Source: Cryptomeria japonica (Eukaryota > Streptophyta > Pinopsida > Cupressales > Cupressaceae). Taken from it: DNA of 64,000 nucleotides. Every line of letters begins with the position of its first letter. Positions within the stretch are counted from its first letter, which is position 1. The stretch spans positions 476,812,573 to 476,876,572 of the forward strand of contig NC_081409.1 in assembly GCF_030272615.1 (NCBI RefSeq), read 5' to 3'. The notes beneath the pieces are model-generated. The model saw nothing but the letters and a program-made list of their open reading frames with translations, did not search any database and had not been told where the DNA came from. Shown piece by piece: positions 33,906 to 44,095 of the stretch. Made by a program: the position numbers and the translations under genes.

Positions 33906-35178
33906 TGTAAAGCGGAAAATCGCGATCGAACCCTAGTTGCTCTCCCCTCTTCCAACTCCGAGGAGAGAGAAGGGAGATCACTAGGGTTGATGGTTTTCAC
34001 TTAAGGGAGAGACTTTACATTCAAAAGAGGGGTTGAAACCCACAAGATCCAATCCCACACAATGCAAGATTGGATGCTAAATGAGTTTCAAGGGTTAAGA
34101 CAGCAAGGCTACCCTCTTTTGTAAAGAATGTTGATAGAAGAATTAAGCTAAGAATGCATAGAAAGTGAGAAAGATTCGCTTATAAACTGAGATAGGGATA
34201 TAGGATGAAGCTGCGGACCTGGAATTAGCTGTAAAATGTCGATACGGCGCTGTCCTGCAAATTTGAGCAAAAGTTGACGGGACGATGGCGCCCGGCGTGC
34301 ACACGGTCCTCCGAAAAATCCGCGAAACGAAGGGGGATCTGTTCGTCTCTGCACAAGGATTCTAGATCTTCAATTTCAGCCGCGTACCTGCAACCTACAC
34401 ACAGAAAAGCGAAGACGATTGGGGGGTTAGGGATTAGGGGTTTGCCTTTAGGTCAAACCCCGGTTTTGGAATTAACCAAGAAATGAGAAATTGCTGTAAA
34501 TGTAAATGTATGTAATGTAAAACAAGTACTAATACCTTGTTGTAAGGATGTTTGTATCCTTATGTGCGAAGGTATAGACGTTGATGTTTGTTGTATGTTG
34601 TATGTAGCATGTAGTAAGTGATCTCCTCTTCAATGGTTGAATCCTTGTCTTGAATGCAACACTTAGCCTTGAATGGAGACTTGGAATGAATGCTTGAATG
34701 CTTGAATGCTTGAGTATAGTTTCCACGCTTGTACACATATGTCCTCCTTCTATTTCCTCTACCCCAAATGGGAGAGAAAAATGGAGTTTATATACTTGTC
34801 ATTTAGGGCTGATAGACTGATTTTCCCGACCTTAGGCCGACCAGGAAAGATAATTTTCCAATTTGCAAACATAAAGACCCGAAGTCCAAAAGAGACCAGG
34901 CCCAAAAGAGGACCCAGGGACCAGGGCGCTGGGCGCCATGGTCCTGGGGGACCAGGGCGCTGGGCGCCATGGTCCTGGGGGACCAGGGCGCTGGGCGCTC
35001 TGGTCCCACCTCCCGGGACAGCAGGGTGCAAAGGAGGTTCAGGCCAGAGTGCAAGAAAATGCAGTTTTTGGTGTCGTGAGCAAGTTTCGGGGTCTCCATT
35101 CAGGTTTAGTGTTGCGTCGCCATCGTGAAGACCCAAATGCAGTCGAAATTGCAAGTGTCGCAATTTTAGGACGCTACA
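33906..35178 (-). repeat. 5' LTR of element B (1273 bp)
   Basis: As the other LTR, but with three rather than two 31-bp GGACCA…TGGTCC units (34918, 34949, 34980). This fully explains the 31-bp length difference. Confidence 0.93.
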
Positions 35179-35242
35179 GCATTGAAGTTAAATATAGTCA
35201 TCTCCATGGATCCTCTACATGTACTAAAAATAATGGTATTCC

Positions 35243-36205
35243 TGTTAGAATCAGGGATCACTGAGAGGGGGGGCTGAATCAATGATCTGTCGGAAATCAA
35301 ATTCACAACCTTATTCTCTATCCACCGGTTAGCAATATATAACAGTAAAGAACATAAGCAAGCAATAGATAAACCACAGATCCACAACACCGGAATTTTT
35401 ATGTGGAAACCCGGAAAGGGAAAAACCACGGTGGGGCTGGAACCCACAATATTCATATACAATGGCCATGAGTACATAAATATTACATAGATGGGGAATG
35501 CACATGCATTCAGGCTCACTGCCTAGAGCTCACTGCTCAATGACAATGACCCGGAAGCCTACAACATTCAGGGAAGTCTCACTAACTTACAATTTAATTA
35601 CAATGAGGAAAAACAGTTAAAGAACTCTGAAATAGCATCTAACAATGCAAGAATGAGTTCCGGTTAAGCACAAGATCTCTGACTGTACTCGCTCTGCAAT
35701 ATGCTCTGTTTCTGTCTCAGTCAGCTACCGGATCACCTAGGAATCAAATGCGCACCTGAAACTGCGCTCAATCGCACCAAAACGGATCTCCAAAACAGTA
35801 GTACACCGAAAACCAATCACCAATTCAATCTTATATATCCGGTCATATCAAAAATAATCTCCTCCAAGTCGGCTATCAAAAATGTAACGTGTAGCTTCAA
35901 GTCGGCTTCAATCTCTAACAAGACATAGCACCGGAACAAAGCAGTTTTCCAGCATGCTTCACCAACGTCGGCCTCATCATTTTCACCTCAAACTTAGTCA
36001 CCGCAATCATCGGAAATCTTACCGGACCAAAACTGCACTAGAATAATCCTGATTTTCCGGTTAACTGGCTACCGGTTAACTCCTACTTCCGGATAAGAGG
36101 AATCACGACCACCGGATCGAATCTCCAAGAAGAGTTGCCATCAATGACAACCCTCAATCATGAATCAAGCATTGGAAATCACCAGATGAGTGTCAACTGC
36201 CAACA
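35243..36205 (-). mobile_element. Copia-type solo LTR, 963 bp
   Basis: The minus strand starts TGTTGGCAGTTGACAC and ends TGATTCTAACA. It is flanked by ATTCC (35238-35242) and GTTCC (36206-36210), a 5-bp target duplication with one change. The uninterrupted site ATTCCCTCC is kept in copy 1. There is no internal region, so unequal LTR recombination removed it. The C-run near the 3' end and the ACCGG-rich body resemble the LTR at 45826-47561. Confidence 0.85.
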
Positions 36206-36719
36206 GTTCCCTCCTTAGCCTCTATTTGCAATCTTTGGGTGATTATGATTTACAATTTAAATGTTTATATCTTGTGATGATTATCAAATCTTTGCTTGTG
36301 TTAACATCTATAATATGTTTTACAAAGTTTCAAGGATGTCAAGATGGGTTTCAAGGATGAGGGGACCATGGCCCAAATTTGAGGAGAGTGGAGAGGGGGG
36401 GGGGGGATTAGTGCAAATATGATATGGTACTTGAAAAATTAGTTATAAGAAAATGTATAAAAAATAGCAATTGAAACTATAAACTAATATATACAATGCA
36501 TTGAAAATGTTGAATATCATTATATTATATATTCAAATTTTCAATATGATGATTGCAAAAATATTTGGCCAATGCTTCAATGGTCTAATCTAAGACTCTA
36601 ATTATAATTGCAAAAGGTCACGAAAAACTCCTCATCGTTGGAATTTTTGGATTATCTTGCTCAATCTTCTCCAAACAAAACCAACCAGCCCTATTTGTGT
36701 TGCATCATTATTAGTCTAT

Positions 36720-38551
36720 GATGGCTCCTCTAGCTCTACATGTCTCTCACTTCTAGACTCTTCATGTCCATAGGCATGTTATGGTAAATTAGAAGCAAAG
36801 AATTATGTACAGACACAAGCTTATATACCCTTCTTGAGGTAGGCCTATTCCTCTTATAAGAATGGATGAAGTTTTATGTAAACTAGTTCCTCTCAATACC
36901 AAGAAACCTAGGAAACAAGAACAAAAGAAAAATAGCTAGTGTGATTGTCAATGAAAGGAGCACATGCATAGTTCACCATACTAATGGGTTCTCCTATGCC
37001 ATAGTCTCCTATCTACCTTTGCCTCTTTTGGATATCTCCTAAGTGTGGCAAATTTGGTCCACACATGACGAATGGTGTTGGCATCCTCAACATTATACAT
37101 CTTTTGAATTTCCTTCATGAAGCTTGCCTTCATCTCCAAATCTATCACAAGAGAAACTATGCAATCCTTTGCATGTACCACTTTGGGTTTATTGCATAGG
37201 CAACTATGTCCAAGGAACTATTGAGCTTCTCCCACATCCACTAAATGATAGGTAATTTAAGTAATAAAATGCAAGGTCAAATCTTTCACTTCTACAAAGG
37301 CATTCATTTGACCAAGCATGTTGTCAATGCACACATGCACCTCTCCAAGTTTTGGGGCATTCAAGTCCCTATATTTGATCATTGTAAAATCAAGATATAT
37401 GATGGAGACAACGTATTTAGCATCAACCAAAAAATTTCATCACCTCCTTCATTCTCTTCCCCTACTCTAACTTAGAATCATGCCACCAATTTCATTACTA
37501 AGTCATGACCATTAGCTTCAAGCGCTCTTACAACTTATGCATCCTCTCCAAGAGTCTCTACTAGTTTGAGAAATTTCTACTTGGAGAAAGTCTACGATAG
37601 CGAAAACTAGAGATAGGATAGAGAAGAAAGTATGAGACATATCTAATCATTGTGAAAACTAGAGATATGATGGAGAATGTATTTAGAAACAATGCAAAAA
37701 TTGTCACCCTTCACGGCCTCCTTCACCCTCTTCCCGTACTCTATCTTGGAATCATGCCACCAATTCCATTCCTTTGTCAAGATCATTAGTTACGATGGCT
37801 CCTACAACTCAAGCATACTCTCTAAGAGGATGAAGCATGAGACATAACTTGTCTACATTGGTTTGAGAAATTACTCCTTGGAGGAGGTCTAGAATAGTGT
37901 ATGTGATGTGTGGTGATCATACATAAACATTTGTATATCTCTTGCATCAACAACTACCTATTTGATCCATTTTAATCCCATGTCCTTGAGGACATTATTC
38001 ATGGCATGCACACAAGGAGTCATTATGTACACTACCTCAACCAAATTCCCTACTGCTCTACACACATAGGCCACATTTGTTATGACATTCACCACATTCT
38101 CATGGCTAACCTTCTCAACAACATTTCTGAGGATGTGAAATTGATGTTTTGCATCCGTACACTACCATGAACAATAAACAACCCTAAGGAAGCATGGGTC
38201 ATCCATACAAATCACCATAATATTGATGAGTGGACAACACCTGATGTCTATCCACCCATCCATGACAACATTGACTCCATTGGGGACCCACATAGCCTTC
38301 ATTTTCCCTATAGGAATGTTAATCTTGGAATAGTTCTTATCCAAGACTATGGTCCTCAATTTTGTCTCCCCCCACGGCACATATGAAGACATTGCTCTTA
38401 CAATCTTAGCCACAAGCTCCATATAATAAAGAGACCGAGTAAAATGGAATGGAATGCCATTGGCAAAGAAGAATTTGCAAATGGCATCATCTACCTCATC
38501 TTTTATTGGAACGTTGAGCAGCTCTACCATGAGCTTGGAAGAACTCGTCAC
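36720..38551 (-). pseudogene. Second hAT transposase relic
   Basis: Read on the minus strand. The DUF659-type start is at 38551 (VDDAICKFFFANGIPFHFTR … GVNVVMDGWIDIRCCPLINI). It then continues in another frame (VVNVITNVAYVCRAVG … ITP-like TPCVHAMNNVLKDMG). A decayed middle (LTKEWNWWHDSKIEYGKRVK) is partly duplicated. Next come WEKLNSSLDIVAYAINPKWY (near 37230) and IQKMYNVEDANTIRHVWTKF. The dimerisation region near 36830 is ERN-x-FIHSYKRNRPTSRRV. The order matches a complete hAT transposase minus the BED finger. Many stops and frameshifts make it dead, and it is a different family from the copy in element A. Confidence 0.82.
37385..37905. repeat. 274-bp internal duplication in the hAT relic
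   Basis: TGCCACCAATT and its surroundings recur at 37481 and 37755, with similar flanks (GATATATGATGGAGA / GATATGATGGAGAA). The copies are diverged, so the duplication is old. Confidence 0.65.
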
Positions 38552-38559
38552 CCTAAGTT

Positions 38560-39884
38560 TCCCAATTATAACAGCCCCAAAATTTGTTTATTTTGTTTCG
38601 CAATAGAAAATGATAGCATAAACTTATATTTATGAGAACATACTTTCCTTATTAAACTAATAGAAAAATCAGCATACATTCATCTGCTGTTGCAACTGAA
38701 CATGATAGGAATTCAAAGCCATATAACAATGCACTATATAGACAATGTTTTACAAACAACCATAATGAGAAATATCATAAAATTAGAGATAGAAATGAAT
38801 GTTACAGGTCTGAAATATCAAATACCACAAGCTACAGGTCTGTTGTTCACAACTTGCTGGATAAGCCATGGCTGAATTCAGAGATCACTACTTGTTGCTC
38901 ATATGAAACCCAAACCACTGTAGAAAAATTCATCCATTGTTGTAGCTGGCTTCATTCAACACCACTTGAACTCCTAAGAGATGAAGTAACACTCACCAAA
39001 GCAATCCAAACAACAAAACTCAGATTTTTTAGTGCTTGTTCTAACTGTACAGCACCTTCAAAACCCATTCAAACCCCTTGCGATCACAAAAATCACATCA
39101 GAAAACCCTTCCAATAAAATAATAACGGCAAAAACCCTATGTTTGAAAACTCCAATCTAATAGCCTAGCAAAGGCAGAACTAACCCAGGTTTATAAGCTT
39201 GTTCCAGCTCCTTTTTTAAAGTCAAAAATATGGTTCAATAGGGCATTGCTTAAAAGCCTCAGTTGCATGGCCAACATAGAGAATACCTGAACACCTCCAA
39301 AAGACCGCAAAATCTCTGCCAAAAACACCAAAAAGAAAACCCACAAACTTGCAATCAAAATACCTTGAATATTTTCATTCTTTTTGAAACCCAGATCTAC
39401 AACTATGAAAGCAAATGTGTCCTAAGGTAGAAACACAGCCAAACCAGTTAAAGAGGATCTTTCACCACTGAAACTAGTGCTTTGACAAGGGTTTTTGTCC
39501 TCAATCAACTTCAAAAAAACTTCTCTGTTCACTCCAGCAGCATTCTGTTATGTGTACAAATTTTGAATGAGAGAAATGACTCAAAACTCGAATGTATAGA
39601 TTTTGGAGTGAAATAGGTTCTTTAAAATTCAATATTTTATTTTCCCTCTAAAAACCCTTCAATCTGTTTTAAAAACTTAAGTCCCCACCAAATCACCTAG
39701 GTGTCCAACTATGGAACAAAAAGTACATTTTTAATATTTAAACACCAAAGTGAATAATAAAGCATCACCTTATTACTTTAGTGCAAATATTTAAATACTA
39801 TCAATCAACTTACAAAAACTCGCCAAGACACTAGAAACAGAAAAGCAACCACACCAGAACACTACTGATGCAGAAAAATGATGA
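38560..39884. other. No gene recognised
   Basis: Non-coding intronic sequence between the hAT relic and a minisatellite. Imperfectly inverted CCCC-containing ends (TATAACAGCCCC at 38566 and GGGGACATTACA near 40460) hint at an inserted element, but I could not establish a target duplication. Confidence 0.4.
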
Positions 39885-40275
39885 CTCATGCCAAAACAAG
39901 TGTTGACTGTAAATAGCAATGTTCTCCAAAAGCCCAAGAAAAAAACGCAGAAAAACCCAAAAAGATCGATGCTAGATGAGCACTTACTATAAGTAGCAAT
40001 GTTCTCTGAGAACTAAGAACAAACCCAAAGAAACCCAAAACATTGGTGCCAAAATGAGCACTCACTATAAATAGCGATGTTTTCTAAGGACTAAGGAGAA
40101 CAAACCTAGAACATTGGTGCCAAAACAAGAACTTACTATAAATAGCAATGTTCTCCAAAGACTAAGTACAAGCCTAGAAAAACCCAAAATGTTGGTGTCA
40201 AAACAAGCACTTACTATAAATAGCAACATTCTCCAAGGACTAAGGAGAACAAATCTAGAAAAACCCAGAATGCTA
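39885..40275. repeat. Minisatellite, about five units of 70-75 bp
   Basis: The core CACTTACTATAAATAGCAAT-type sequence, followed by TTCTCC and AAAAACCCA, recurs at about 39907, 39980, 40060, 40130 and 40210 with substitutions and indels. The open frames here follow the repeat and are not genes. Confidence 0.75.
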
Positions 40276-42677
40276 CAAAGAGCATTGTCACCAATTAGAG
40301 TACCAACAGAACTCTTAAGTTCCAAACTATAACTAGATACCAAGAAAACCCTAAATTGAGCTCTTCAAGAGTGCTAGAACTCTCCCATCTCACTAGGAAA
40401 CCTTTTGGAAAAACCTGAAAACTCACCAATGCTCACAGAACAGTATAGCGTAAAAATGGGGACATTACATTCCTTTTAGGATCTACTACACTAGATAGGT
40501 AAAGAGGAACTTGTGTCACTACCCATGCGTATTAGGAAGTGCCATTTCGAATAGGAGGTGATACTTGTTGTGTCCATCCCCACCACCAACCGAGTTTTGT
40601 ATCTCTCCCCATTGTCTCAGTGACAATTGTTTACATGTTTCAACACCCTTGATAGGGATGGGAGAAAATCCACATTAACTCTAGCAATGCTACCGTAGAA
40701 CTCTAAGCTACAAAAATGGCATTTCCATAGCCATATCCCCACTCAATTAGTACAGTTGTTCATTGGCAACTTGGTAGGAAATTGTTTTAAAGGGTCCTTT
40801 ACCAAAAGTACCCTTCGTAAATATTTCCAACACTTTCACTCTAATTTTGAATTCTAGGGTTAGGGTTTTGAGCCTCATGGTCACTCATGTTATCAAAACT
40901 CACAATGACACTGCAAGAAATTAAATTAATTGTTTAACTTCACTACCTAAACTTAGTGGTAAATAAAAAGGCTCAAGAAACAAGAATTCTACTTTTGATT
41001 TTTAATTCAAGTCACACAAAACATAGGCAAAGGATACATAAACATTGGCATCCTTGTTCCTTAACTTTCATCAAACAAGGATTTCACTTTTGTTTTTCTT
41101 ACTTCAAATCGCATGAAACATAGAAGCAAATGATACACAAAAGATGAAATCCAAATCTAATTATTAATTAGAAATTTTGATATTTAAAAGAGAAATTAAA
41201 AAACCAAACATTAGATACTAATAGTTCAATGCTTAGAATTTAAACTTTAAAGTTTAAAAAATTAAAATTAGGAATTCTTTTTTGTTTTATTTTTGTTTTC
41301 TTACTTCAAATCACCCAATGCACGCAAGTAGAAGATACACAAAAAATAAATGAAAATCAGCTATTCATTATGCAATTTTGCAGATAAACATTTAAAAATA
41401 AATAAAGTTAAAATCTGAAATACTATATAGTTCAAAGAACGTTTAACTAGTTCTAAAACAACTATTTTAATACCCTAAATATAAAAACAGCAGTTAAACA
41501 ACCCTAAACTAAACATGCAATAGCTTAATTATTTTCTAAACCCTACAAATAATTTGCAGAGACGATTCTAAGAATATATTGAATATTTAAATAGAAACCG
41601 AAAAAATAACATAGGACTTAACAATGAGAATGCAAAAACCAAATATGAATTTGTGAAGACTTGACCTTAAAGGCTTGATGAAGACAATTCAAGTCTTCCT
41701 CTTCCTCTCGCTCTTGCTCAATGCAATGATAAAGTGTTGATGGTGATTTCATTGAGAGTGGGCATGTATATTTACAGTTTTATTTTACAGTTTGGGTGTA
41801 GGTGCATTAACACGTTAGGGTTAGGGTTAGTGAATTAGACATTTTTTATGTTTTTTGAATTGACTTTTAAGTTGATCAGGTTGTGGGGGCTTCCGTCCCC
41901 GAGACAATCAAAAGACTTCTGAAGTCCTTTGGCTGCATTGGGGAAACCAGGGTGTCCCCTAGAATTCCCCAACAAGGGGGAACATCCCAAAGACATCTCC
42001 TACTTTTGCAGGGCGTCATGGAAATGTCCCCACCCTATTGGTGGCACTAGGGAGGCAGCAGCAAGAGCTTTTCCCTCCGTTTCATCCCTATGGCATTTTG
42101 AGTGTGTGCCTATGGAACATTACATCTATTTCACCACTTTAAAATATTATTTTTTGAACTTTCAAGCATTTAGTATTTTGCATTCTCAAAAGGTGCATAT
42201 CCATCATATAATTATTTTTTCTAAATTTAAAGTTTTTTGTATGAATATCTTTTATCTTTGCCCTCTCCAAGTACCCATCTCCAACTTTCTTGAAAAGGGC
42301 ATACTTGGATGCATCCCTATCTCCCATACCAAGAGCAGTCTCCTAGTAACTATGAAGAAAGCCTATTGGGATTGTTGTTCTAAACAACTTTCCATATCAG
42401 GACATCCAATAACTATTGACATTCCTGACAGTTGTGAAAGAATCATGGACTTTTCCTTTCCTAAGAGGTTATAAAATAAAGGACTAACATAACAATAACA
42501 ATCAATTAAATTTAATAAACAAAAGAAACAAAAAATTCTAGGTTATACACGCCTCAGAGCTTGTCCTTGTGAGATATCTCAGAAATTGGAATAAAAACCC
42601 AAACTTGAATAGTTAAATTTTAAACTAAAATATGGTGCTTATTGTGATGACATGGTCAAATAAAATAAAGAACTTAC
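40276..42677. other. No gene recognised (2.4 kb of intron next to the upstream C2 exon)
   Basis: Contains three degenerate copies of a block with CACTTTTGTTTTTCTTACTTCAAAT-like sequence followed by GATACAC (about 40990, 41095 and 41285). A GC-rich GTCCCCGAGAC patch lies at 41890-42060. The 181-codon open frame 41929-42474 has no known domain. Confidence 0.5.
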
Positions 42678-42773
42678 CAATTTAAGTGGTGGGGTGGATT
42701 TTGGAATGGCAAGTGTCAACTCTTCATCCCAAACTGGATTGAGATTTTTCCTGACTACTCTTGTCTTAACCAT
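42678..42773 (-). CDS. Internal exon of the C2-domain protein (32 codons)
   Basis: The acceptor CAG ends at 42774 and the donor GTAAGTT starts at 42677 (minus strand), giving a 96-bp, phase-0 exon. It reads MVKTRVVRKNLNPVWDEELT and then LAIPKSTPPLKL. This is the central C2 segment: the basic strand (K-T-x-V-x-x-x-x-NPVW-x-E-x-L) followed by the strand before the third calcium loop. NLNPVW-EEL is highly characteristic of plant single-C2 proteins. The next residues expected, a V-x-D-x-D loop, are exactly those that open the exon at 2649-2359. The exon for the first C2 strands (…SDPYV…) was not found between 42774 and 64000 and must lie further right. Confidence 0.85.
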
Positions 42774-44095
42774 CTGAAACGAGATTAATGTAGTTTGAGT
42801 TAGAGCAATTTCTTGGATAACTTTTGCTTCTCAAAATACAAGCTAACACATCAAAATTCCAAAAGACACTCAAATAATTGTCATTAAGTAACAAAGGAAG
42901 GGGGCAGTAATATAAGTGTATTCTTTTACTGACATGCTAAAGTACGGTTTGAAGTATCATGCAAATCAATAAATGCAATCATAAAGTGACAAGCTCCCAA
43001 CAACTAATCTCCAAAATCTGAGCACACAAATTGTTGGAGGAAAAACTTTAATGTTACCGGTTAACGACTTTTGTTTACAATATAAAAGAGCATTTCTAAA
43101 TGATCCACAAAAACCATGAATCATTTTTGGGTAAATAATACTACATTTGATCTTCCAACTTCTGCCTTAATAACAGTTCTCTCAACCTACGGGATAATGT
43201 TGTTTCCGGTTTCTATCCTGTGAAATATGCTTTTTGTGTTAAACTGGACCAAAAAACAGATGGAGGTGAATGGAATTTCCAGGCAAATTTCGACATAATA
43301 CAAACCTACTTGATATGTCTTCAAAACCAAAAGATATTATCTACACATGATAATGCATTTCCCCCATGCATTAAAGAGGTAGTGGATGAGAAAATCTACC
43401 AGTTTACTGAATTAAAGAAAAATAACACCTTTCTAAATCTAAGGAGTTTTATTCCTAAAGTATACAACCAACAATCTTCAATGTCAAATGTCACCCTTAT
43501 TTTCAAAAGTGACAGAAGCCATGGGGACTTCCTATGGTTCTGAGAAGTATTGTTCAAGTCACTGTGTCTTTTGAAATGTTGGTTTTCTTGTTTGAAGGAA
43601 GATCCCTGAGCTTTCTAGTGTCCTACATGAGGGGGATAATTTGGCTCCCTTTGGTTCTTCTTCATCCTACCAAGAGGAAATTATATGAGACAAGTCGAAG
43701 AATATGGATGAAATTCAGAAGATGACTGTCAGAGGAAAGCAACAGCAATCAATTCATCGACATCTGCAAGGAAATTGTTCAAAAGCAGCCAGAGGTATCC
43801 ATGCATGCAAATTACAGAAGGAGAAGCTGAATGACAATATATTAGACCATCCATACAAAGCTTTAACATGCATACTTTTGGTCCCTCCACACTCAATCAA
43901 AACTCTTGTCTGAGTGAACAAAGAAGAAATGGGAACCCCAAAGGCAAATTACAAAATTGAGATCTCCATCAGAATTTATTCAACAATGACCTTTGCAAAT
44001 GAGAATGATCAAGATGAAATCTTTTATGGAAGACAACAATCATTAGAAATGCAGACCTTTTCATGAGATAATACCTTCCCAAAAGAAGTGATTCT
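42774..44095. other. No gene recognised (upstream intron of the C2 gene)
   Basis: Non-coding sequence between the C2 exon and a gypsy relic. Open frames of 60-110 codons have no recognisable domain. Confidence 0.5.

Larger units (their letters stand above)
27296..35178 (-). mobile_element. Element B: young non-autonomous LTR retrotransposon with Gag/protease ORF only
   Basis: Two LTRs (27296-28537 and 33906-35178) start and end TG…CA, with a perfect 5-bp target duplication GCATT (27291-27295 and 35179-35183). The empty site survives in copy 1 of the flanking duplication. Orientation is minus: the PBS is next to the right LTR and the polypurine tract next to the left LTR. The internal region has a leader of about 1.2 kb, one ORF of 1147 codons and a tail of about 0.7 kb. 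No RT, RNase H or integrase is present, so it must be mobilised in trans. About nine substitutions separate the LTRs (counted by eye), so insertion was recent. Confidence 0.93.
27186..36648. repeat. 603-bp tandem duplication, copy 2 (split by two insertions)
   Basis: Remaining parts are 27186-27295, 35184-35242 and 36211-36648, together about 607 bp. They are interrupted by element B and a copia-type solo LTR. A G-run near 36395 has expanded to 12 G relative to copy 1. Confidence 0.88.
2650..42677 (-). other. Putative 40-kb intron of the C2-domain gene
   Basis: The donor GTAAGTT lies at 42677 and the acceptor TTATCCAG at 2650, both canonical on the minus strand. The flanking exons encode directly adjacent C2 residues (…PPLKL / QVLDKD…) and both boundaries are phase 0. 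The interval holds gypsy element A, element B, two hAT transposase relics, a MITE, a solo LTR and minisatellites. No exon of another gene was seen between. That the two exons form one transcript is inferred; an assembly joining two paralogous fragments is the alternative. Confidence 0.65.

Noticed and set aside
41815-41832. GTTAGGGTTAGGGTTAG, telomere-like
   Set aside because: Only about two and a half units, and the usual plant telomere unit is TTTAGGG. Treated as chance or simple sequence.
41929-42474. 181-codon open frame next to the C2 exon
   Set aside because: No domain, composition shifts from GC-rich patch to AT-rich sequence within the frame, and no splice or start context.
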